Assembly (NCBI GenBank): GCA_037074705.1
Contig: CM073591.1
Location: 131,509,032-131,573,031 of the forward strand
Source: Zhengitettix transpicula
Taxonomy: Eukaryota > Arthropoda > Insecta > Orthoptera > Tetrigidae
Reading direction: 5' to 3'
DNA length: 64,000 nt
Within the stretch, counting starts at the first letter, position 1; each line of letters begins with the position of its first letter. A model generated the notes under the pieces. It saw only the letters and a program-made list of their open reading frames with translations, was not told the DNA's origin and searched no databases. Position numbers and translations under genes: made by a program. Shown here in pieces: positions 57,100-64,000 of the stretch.

Positions 57100-57995
57100 G
57101 GAGAAGCGGATAGAAAAGTTAGTTGGACTGTAGATCTCGAAGGCGGAGGACGTGGAGCAGTGGAAAATAGAAAATAGATGCTGAAGTATAACTAAATGTT
57201 GGTTTACTGACTTTGTGGAACGATTTGATCAATGATCGTCTGAGAGAAAAGAAGAAAGCTTGGAGATAAACATTATTGGGCATGTCGAAATATTTCAAAC
57301 AAACTGAACATTTGGCGCTGGTGATAAATATTCGGTCAAATTGAATGGTGGCCGTGACTAAAAAAACATTTTAGTCCATGCAAGCAGTCAGGAGTCTGGA
57401 TATCAAAAGGATAAAGTGAACGGGTCTGTGAAGCGTGTGTGTGAAAGTCTGTGCACAGAAGGGCATTGTAGAGTGAAGTGCGTTCCTGAAAACCCAACTA
57501 AAATTGTAAGTCGACATTTAGTGATAAATTCTGTAAACTGTTAAATAAGGGTAATGAGTCAGATTTCGTTTTCATTTTATTTTAACTGCATTGTTTAAAT
57601 TGTAAATTTTAGTGTTCCGTTTCCGTATCAACCCAGTGAAGACCCTGGAGTATAGAGTTTGATTTATAAAATGAAACTGGATTAGTAGTGTAATTTAATT
57701 GTTGATGTAAAAAAATATTAAAAAAAATATACAGAGATTTCTTGAGTTGTATTCTGGATTAATAAAATTGTTTTGTTTATAAAATTTAATAACTTGTTTA
57801 ATTTAAATTCCTATAATCATAATTTATCTATAGTTTGGGTATTCAATGGGAGCAAATTAATTAATTTTCAAGTTGTTAATAAAAAAACAAATTTTGGGTA
57901 ATTACTTGAAATAAAAAATTTCAAGATTTGTCGCTTATTATATTTTGGAGCGACAAAGTCAAAATTAATTTAAAATTAATTATCAAGAGGTGGTA
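57100..57995. other. intergenic region with a shared repeat (57545-57665)
   Basis: The only supportable content is the segment similar to 49395-49560. No gene was seen. Confidence 0.4.
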
Positions 57996-57997
57996 TT

Positions 57998-58000
<3 letters not shown>

Positions 58001-58048
<48 letters not shown>

Positions 58049-58064
58049 TTATATATATATATAT
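58001..58064. repeat. (TA)n microsatellite
   Basis: A TA tract of about 64 bp with two GT/TT interruptions. It directly abuts the family A copy that starts near 58075. Confidence 0.95.
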
Positions 58065-58074
58065 GTAGGAAAAG

Positions 58075-58460
58075 GAGTGAAAGGGCTGGATGCGGAAGGG
58101 TACAGGAAGGTAGCCAAGTGTTAATTAGGGCCCCCGGGCTATGGTTTAAGGATCCTACCCGGAAATTCGTCTGAAAGTGATGCAGGGAAAACCCTAGGAA
58201 AACCTGCATAAGGTAGGTCGGGCATTTGGTACTTATCCCACCCCCTTCCGATGACAGGAGAGGGGTTAGCTGTGGGGTCGCAACTTTCCCCTCGCCGTGC
58301 CTTGACCAGTTTAAGAGGCAGCTGGCCGACTATTCCAATAGGACCCCAAAACATACACCTCTCGAAACAGGCCGAGGTTCAACCTCAGTTCAAAAACCAG
58401 AGAGATGTGAAGGCATCCCCAAAGATAGCATTCTCCAGAGCTCTCTGGGAAGGTTCACGC
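58075..58460 (-). mobile_element. family A retroelement copy lacking its poly(A) end
   Basis: It begins with AAGGGCTGGATGCGGAAGGG, so the usual first 80 bp (poly(A) side) are missing and replaced by (TA)n. The body continues through GTTAATTAGGGCCCCCGGGC and a deletion after CCAATAGGACC to about 58460. Confidence 0.7.
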
Positions 58461-58789
58461 GCAATATTTCGTAGTGTGGACGCTTTTGTAGACACCTTTT
58501 CCGAATTATCATCTACGAGTTCTAGAGAACGCTTCCTTCAGCCAATGAAGAAAAGTTAAACTTTGAATAGTAGATTATCATTTTGTTTGTGCGAAGTCAC
58601 TAATTCAGAATATAAATATCACGTACTAAGAAGGAAAAAGATATTGAAGAGCTGGGCAAATAATCTTAAGTGTCCGTAGGTGACGTAGAAAAAAATACAC
58701 AATTTGATAACAGATTTTTATCAGGAGCATTAAAAATTAGTCAGGCTAAGAGCGCGGTATCTCCTGTGAAAAAATACATTGTAGTTATT

Positions 58790-58965
58790 AGTAGACCTAA
58801 CAATTCTGAGATTTGTCTCAAGTCCCATTTCTGACGGGAGACCAATGTTATGCGATTTTGTTCTAAAAACGTGTCTATGTACAAGAATTTGTAGCTCCAT
58901 TGTCTGGATACAAAATCGCTCGACTTTGTATACAAGTGTTTACTAGGCCTTACGTGTTGTACTGT
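58790..58965. repeat. inverted repeat partner of 56525-56690
   Basis: See the partner entry. Reverse-complemented, it reads AGCGATTTTGTATCCAGACA and TTAGAACAAAATCGCATAAC. Confidence 0.6.
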
Positions 58966-58989
58966 ACTCTGACAGTTTTTTTAAAAAAA

Positions 58990-59325
58990 ATTTTTAGGGC
59001 AACAGGCTACATGAGGGTAATCCACGTTGGGCAACTCCCCTTTAATAGCATAGGAAGGATTTGAAAGGCGGGATGCGGAAGGGTAGAGGAAGGTAGTCAA
59101 GGGTTAACTAGGGCCCCCGGGCTATATTTTAAGGATCCTACCCGGCATTCGCCTAAAGAAATGCAGGGAAAACCCTAGAAAAACCTGCATCAGGTAGGTC
59201 GGGCATTGGGTACTTGTCCCACGCCCTTCCGATAGCGGGACAGGAGTTTGCTGTGGGGACGCACCATTCCCTTCTCCGTGCCTCGACCAGTTTAGGAGGC
59301 AGCTGGCCGACTATTCCAATGGGAA
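58990..59325 (-). mobile_element. family A retroelement, 5'-truncated copy
   Basis: AATTTTTAGGGCAACAGGCT at the left is the poly(A) side. The copy is well conserved to GACTATTCCAATGGGAAC, where it ends abruptly at 59325. Confidence 0.75.
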
Positions 59326-59329
59326 CTTA

Positions 59330-60420
59330 TTAAATACTGTTATAAAAGGGTTATGTGTTTCGTCTGAGCGATGCTGCATTAATCTATGTTGTACGTTGTG
59401 GTTATTGCATATGACAGGTTTCTTCGCCGTTGTTAAGGTATTTTCTCAGACACAAAGGTGACTGTGGTAACAAACCGAATAAATCATAATTCATAATTAC
59501 ATCATTACTCTGTAACGAACCGCCGGAGACCGTGGGTCCCTAATACCAAAATATTCAGAAGGGGCTTCGTCCTATATGCAGGAAGTGGCATTTGCGGGAA
59601 ACACAGGTAGAATGTCCCCCTGGAAGCAGAGGATTAGGAAAGGCCGTACTCACGCCTCATTATTTACATAGTGGACTTTTGTCTACTAAACATGGATTTA
59701 TTTGATTTAAAATGTTATTATCAAATATTTAGTATATATCAATTTTACGAAGCATTACAAGAAAAATAATACCAAATAATCTATAATTCACTGAATTTGA
59801 GCGTAACATATGAACAATGATTGGTGCAGGGACGACTTTTATACAGTACATGATTTTTGATTAGATTTTACTTTTACATTGGCAGTTTCATTAATTAATA
59901 GAATGTTTATTATCATTTTTCTTTTAATGGTATTCTCTTTATATTGTATAATACATTGTATTATTTAATTCATCAACAGATCACATCGTTTCTTAGGTCG
60001 TATGTACCAACTTTACTAACATCAATAATTTTAGAGAAAAGACAAATGTAGACGAAAATGTTCAGTAAATAAAACGATACTGACCACTCTATGTAAATAA
60101 CGGTAAGCAAGATTTGATTTCTTCGGACAAGAAATAAGAAATTATGTGTGAAATTGATATATAATAAAATATATAGTTGATAAAAACAGAATTGCGAACT
60201 ACATGTGCTCAAGCGGGTCTTAAAAAATTAAATAATAATTTCCAACTATGTAGCGTGTTTATTTTTTATTTAGACTAATGACAGTACATAAAACATATCT
60301 TATTTAATACAATTACAGTACATAAGGCATTGTCCTTAAAACTTTTCAACGTCACAGTCTTCGTCATACGTCGCAGTAATTCTAGAAATTTTCCTGTCTA
60401 ACGTAATGTATTTATTTCTT
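59330..60420. other. intergenic region, no recognised gene
   Basis: The patch at 59515-59650 is more GC-rich and looks transposon-like, but has no identified ends. The rest is AT-rich. Confidence 0.35.
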
Positions 60421-60559
60421 CTCACTCCTAAATTAAATTCCATTATTGCATTTTTGGGGGGAAGATGTTTCCGATTCGCATTTCAAAATATTTATGAGGT
60501 TGACTATTCTCGGACTTAGTCTTCAAACTTGGCAATTCAATTTATGATTCCATTCTTCC

Positions 60560-60645
60560 ACAAATCCTGCCGAGTTGTATACTGATGCCTCAAAAACGGA
60601 AACGAAAACCACAAGCGCGTTCATACACGGGAATCATTTAATATT
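60560..60645 (+). pseudogene. LINE RNase H domain, first part
   Basis: The plus strand reads AELYTDASKTETKTTSAFIH and then GNH. Y-T-D-x-S-K-T is the first strand of the RNase H domain found in I/R1-group LINEs and carries the first catalytic Asp. The sequence is interrupted here by family A DNA and resumes at 61338 in the same frame. Confidence 0.7.
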
Positions 60646-61335
60646 ATTATTATTTTTTTTTAGGGTAACAGGCTGCATGAGGGTAATCCACATAGTGGCA
60701 ACTACCCTTTAATGGCAGAGGGACGGATTTGAAAGGGGGGATGCGGAAGGGTAGATGAAGGTATCCAAGTTTTAACTAGGGCCCCGGCCTTGGTTTAAGG
60801 ATCCTACCCGGTAATTCGCATAAAAGTGATGCAAGGAAAGCCCTAGAAAAACCTGCATCAGGTAGGTCGGACATTTGGTATTTGTCCCACGCCCTTCCGA
60901 TGGCCGGAGAGGGGTTAGCTGTGGGGTCGCAGCTTTCCCCTCTCCGTACCTTGACCAGTTTAGGAGGCAGCTGGCCCACTATTCCAATATGAATAGTGGA
61001 CAACTCTTACCGTATGCCCAAGGTCTGCGACCCCGAAACATACACCTCTCAAAACAGGCCGTGGTACCTCGGCATGTGGGAACCTAAGTTCAAAAAACCA
61101 GAGAGATGTGAAGCCATCCCCAAAGGTAGTCTCCGCCAGAGCTCTCTGGGAAGGTTCACGTGCAAGAGAATTCTCTCGAAGGCTTCCTTCACGAGAATCA
61201 TAAGAAAGTGCTCCAGATAAACTCATCCTTCCACTACCCTTCCGCATCCCCCCTTTCAAATCCCTTCCTATGCTATTAAAGGGGAGTTGCCACCAAGTGG
61301 ATTACACACATGTAACCTTTTACCCTAAAAAAAAT
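60646..61335. mobile_element. family A insertion with inverted termini, inside a LINE
   Basis: The left end is T(9)AGGGTAACAGG and the right end is CCCTAAAAAAAA. The outer 95 bp on each side are inverted copies of the family A poly(A)-side sequence (CAACTCCCCTTTAATAGCAT-type). The body (60740-61200) is in minus orientation. TCAT precedes the left end region and follows the right end (61338-61341). It can be read as two opposed insertions or as a TIR-bearing unit. Confidence 0.7.
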
Positions 61336-61337
61336 CA

Positions 61338-61860
61338 TCTGCACCCATCATGATTAGCGGAGATCTACGCAATACTCAGGGCTCTCGAATACTGCACTAA
61401 ATCCCCTCTAAACAACGTAATGATCTTCTCTGACTCCCTGGTAGCATTAAATGCCATAACGGACCCAAAAGTCAGGACTGGAAACTTTATGAAAATCAGA
61501 ATAATTTTACAGAACATATCAGCACGAAAAAAATTAATCTACATCATCAACGGACTCCATCAGGAAGTAACATCATCATCCGAACTAATACTCAAGAACA
61601 CAGAAACCAGCAGATTGTAATGTCCAGGATAAGATCCCTCCATTATGAAGTCCAATCCCTCACCATTTAACATGTACTCTTTGAATGCAAAAAATACGAA
61701 GAAAAACGAAACATGCCAATAGCCAAATTCAATACAAAGGACTTCTGCACTGATCCAGACCTAATTGCTTCATAACTATCCTTCTTAACCAATCGACCAT
61801 CTAATTTGAGAAGAAACTGAATGAAACCACAATCATCGCACTACATTAAAGAAAATATTA
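61338..61860 (+). pseudogene. LINE RNase H domain, second part, and C-terminal tail
   Basis: The plus strand continues AEIYAILRALEYC (catalytic Glu), NVMIFSDSLVALNAI (catalytic Asp) and, after stops, HVLFECKKYEEKRN, which resembles the terminal zinc-knuckle-like motif of these LINEs. Joined to 60560-60645 this gives a near-complete RNase H domain. The presence of RNase H points to the I/R1/LOA group. Stops after about 61620 show decay. Confidence 0.75.
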
Positions 61861-62033
61861 TGCTCCCTATCAGTTAAATAATGTAGAAGGTCACCAATAA
61901 CATTTTGGTTGACGCGACCATAAAAATATTTCAATAAAAAAAAAATTCAGCGAGTTTTTCTTCTTCTGAGGCTTGGATACCCGGCCTACATCTTCAGGCT
62001 TTAGAAAAGCTAGTGCTATACATATTCGGACGT

Positions 62034-62215
62034 TCAGTCGTTTTCCTTATATAATTTCGTTATTCCGACGTCCTCAATTTTTCTCCAAACGGATTGCATA
62101 AAATGAAAATAACCACGTACCCTGACCATAGGAAATATCTCATTTATTGCAGAAATAGTGGATGCCTCAAAATCGGAGTTAACAGGACTCCATTCGGGTG
62201 CCTCCCAAGGAGCAA
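62034..62215 (-). pseudogene. Mutator-like (MULE) transposase fragment
   Basis: The minus strand reads NSDFEASTISAINEIFPMVR, VRGYFHFMQSVWRKI and EDVGITKLYKEND, then stops. This fits the MULE transposase core: D-F-E-x-A-x-x-x-A-I-x-x-x-F-P followed by G-C-x-F-H-x-x-Q-S-x-W-R-K-I and the L-Y-x-x-x tail. The usual Cys before F-H is Tyr. Only one domain segment remains. Confidence 0.6.
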
Positions 62216-62289
62216 TTGAAACAAATGTAAGTAGCCTCTTTCTTATCTTATACAAACACAACCGGTACAACGTTGTTTTCACATTGCGA

Positions 62290-63840
62290 GCTACCTAAAT
62301 CTGCATGGACAGTGTATATTTGCGCCAATTTTTTGCTGCAGCTTTTAAAAATCCCGTCCGTAAAAAAATACTTTTGTATCTTTAATCACCGTTTTCCTTT
62401 GGTGTTTGCGAAAACCAATAGTCTGTCTGGAACGTCATCATCAACGAGAAGAAAACAGCTCCCGTCAGACATCGTCGGATTGGTTTGACTGTCTCTGTGA
62501 CCCATGAACTTTGTCTCTATTCTGGGGCGTTCTGCTGATCAGTTCAAGACCCGCGAACAGTAAATTATTTGGTATCATTTTTCTTGTAAAGCTGCGTAGA
62601 ATCAACATGTACTGAATATTTTAAAATAAAATAAATCGAAGTTTGAAGGACAGGAAGAAGTCCTGTAAGCAAATAATGAGGCGTGAATATGTCCTTTCAT
62701 AATCCTACCTGCTATTTTTACCATAAATAGGACAGATTTTGAGAATCCCGCAAGTGGGATTACCACAAATGGAACACAACCTTCAGAAGGTATCCCTGAA
62801 CAACCTCTGAAATTTGTCTACTGAGTTCTTGTTAACCCTCGATACTTTACTAATACAATACAATAAAAATTCCACTACTATAATAGAGATTATCGGTCAT
62901 ACGTAACAAGAAACGTATATCATTATCAGAATGAGTCGACTAGTCAAAACCCATGATGTAACATCCGATATCGTTCCCTTTAATCAACATTCTAAAAATT
63001 TAAAACTTATTGAAAATTGAAAAATAATCAAATTATTTTTTTACAGAATAAATTAATTGTAAATCATTACAACGAATGTAATTAAAAACATGTAACATTT
63101 TCAACATATGTAAACACTTACAAAGGTATCATATAGTCTTTAAAATTATATATTATTTTCCGTTATTTGAAATTTGGTTAAAATTTAATGTAATATTTCG
63201 CGTGACATTTGTTGAATTCAGACCACGCTCAAAACTTTATCAGTAAATGAGCATTAAAGCAATTATAACTACCATCAGAATGAAGCTGACATTATCTGAA
63301 ATTCTAATTTTCGTTATCATGAAAATGAAACAACAATTAATTTTGAAAAACAAACATGCGAAAAATACATTTAGAATACTTTAAGCTGTTTTTTGTTTAA
63401 TTATAATTGTTCCCCAACCGAAATATCAAGTCACTGACGTGCTTTAATTAATGAAGGGACTGAGAAGGAAATGGGGCGGAAGTTGTAACTTCGTACTTGG
63501 AGCCGAGTGCTTGCTTGGCGAAATTGAGGGGTGGAAGTTGTATATTAGTGCTCAAATTTAGTGTTTATTCAACGAAATTGGGCTTCAGGTGAACAGGCGC
63601 TCTTGGACCAGGTACAGCAACCTTCCATCTCATTCTGGAAATTCATTCTGCTTTCCGACGCTGAGATTAATTACGTCTTGCAGTTTGAACCAGATCATTC
63701 GATTTCATATTAAAATGAAATCCATTTAATTTAGGAAAAATTTATAAACTACTGTTTGTTGAAGGATTTACTCTCGCATTTTGGAGGTACTCTTATGGTA
63801 GCTCGTAATTATTCCTATAAAACAAATTTATATATTTCGT
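62290..63840. other. intergenic region, no recognised gene
   Basis: Nothing supportable was seen, apart from a moderately GC-rich patch at 63460-63670. Confidence 0.35.
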
Positions 63841-63849
63841 TCGGTTATT

Positions 63850-64000
63850 GATAGATAGATAGATAGATAGATTCACCATTAGCCCTCTAAAGAGGAAATA
63901 GGATTCGTCACAAATGTACAGTAGATAAATTACATATAAACATATAATACACAAAAACACACACAAAAATTCATATTTGTTTACATTTGTCTAGTCACTA
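63850..64000 (-). mobile_element. LINE 3' end with (GATA)n, second copy, runs off the window
   Basis: (GATA)n at 63850-63872 is followed by TTCACCATTAGCCCTCTAAA, AGGATTCGTCACAAATGTAC and TTTGTCTAGTCACTA. This is the reverse complement of 5330-5528. It therefore marks a second insertion of the same LINE family, with the tail at the left. Confidence 0.8.

Noticed and set aside
1..64000. CRISPR arrays, operons, prophage or bacterial genes
   Set aside because: No regularly spaced direct repeats with unique spacers and no compact prokaryotic gene layout. Spliced exons and insect-type transposons show that this is animal nuclear DNA.

Overview
The window is animal nuclear DNA, almost certainly from an insect. 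It is AT-rich and intron-rich, crowded with degenerate transposable elements and (TA)n microsatellites, and carries one large host gene. The mix of mariner/Tc1-type elements, Penelope-like elements, LINEs and a GC-rich poly(A)-ended repeat would suit a large-genome insect such as a cockroach or termite. That assignment is an impression, not something I can prove here.

Host gene: a complete lysine demethylase 2 (Kdm2) homologue lies on the minus strand from 40532 (ATG) to 17768 (stop). Thirteen coding exons join with consistent phases into 1082 codons plus a stop. The encoded order is JmjC, CXXC zinc finger, PHD finger, proline-rich linker, F-box and leucine-rich repeats. All Fe(II)/2-oxoglutarate ligands and all expected zinc ligands are present. 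Introns range from 70 nt to 11.4 kb. Two further exon candidates are proposed: a phase-neutral 54-nt exon in the last intron (23203-23256) and an upstream coding exon (41384-41515) whose phase would allow splicing to exon 2.

Left flank (1-17.6 kb): transposon remnants. These include Tc1- and mariner-type fragments (1-2 kb), an almost complete mariner with TIRs and a TA duplication (2961-4242), a LINE 3' end (4.85-5.53 kb), copies of a poly(A)-ended retroelement called family A here (6.47-7.08 kb), and a Penelope-like element (about 7.3-10.4 kb). The Penelope RT gene is split exactly by a 1.5-kb TIR transposon flanked by TTAG. A fold-back of Penelope termini, a Tc1-like fragment, a local duplication (11.7-13.4 versus 15.7-16.3 kb) and a pogo-like zinc-finger fragment follow.

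Kdm2 introns: no transposase-length coding sequence, but a MITE (20.5 kb), a tRNA-type SINE (22.2 kb), a family A copy (25.4 kb), several short inverted repeats, and a 175-bp-arm, nearly perfect palindrome built from SINE sequence (28849-29225).

Right flank (41.5-64 kb): AT-rich DNA with family A copies (46.9, 56.7, 58.1, 59.0, 60.65 and 61.2 kb), an RTE-type LINE fragment (52.3 kb), a LINE RNase H domain split by family A sequence (60.5-61.8 kb), a Mutator-like transposase fragment (62.0-62.2 kb), and a second copy of the LINE 3' end at the right edge. No bacterial-type operon, CRISPR array, rRNA gene or convincing intact tRNA gene was seen.
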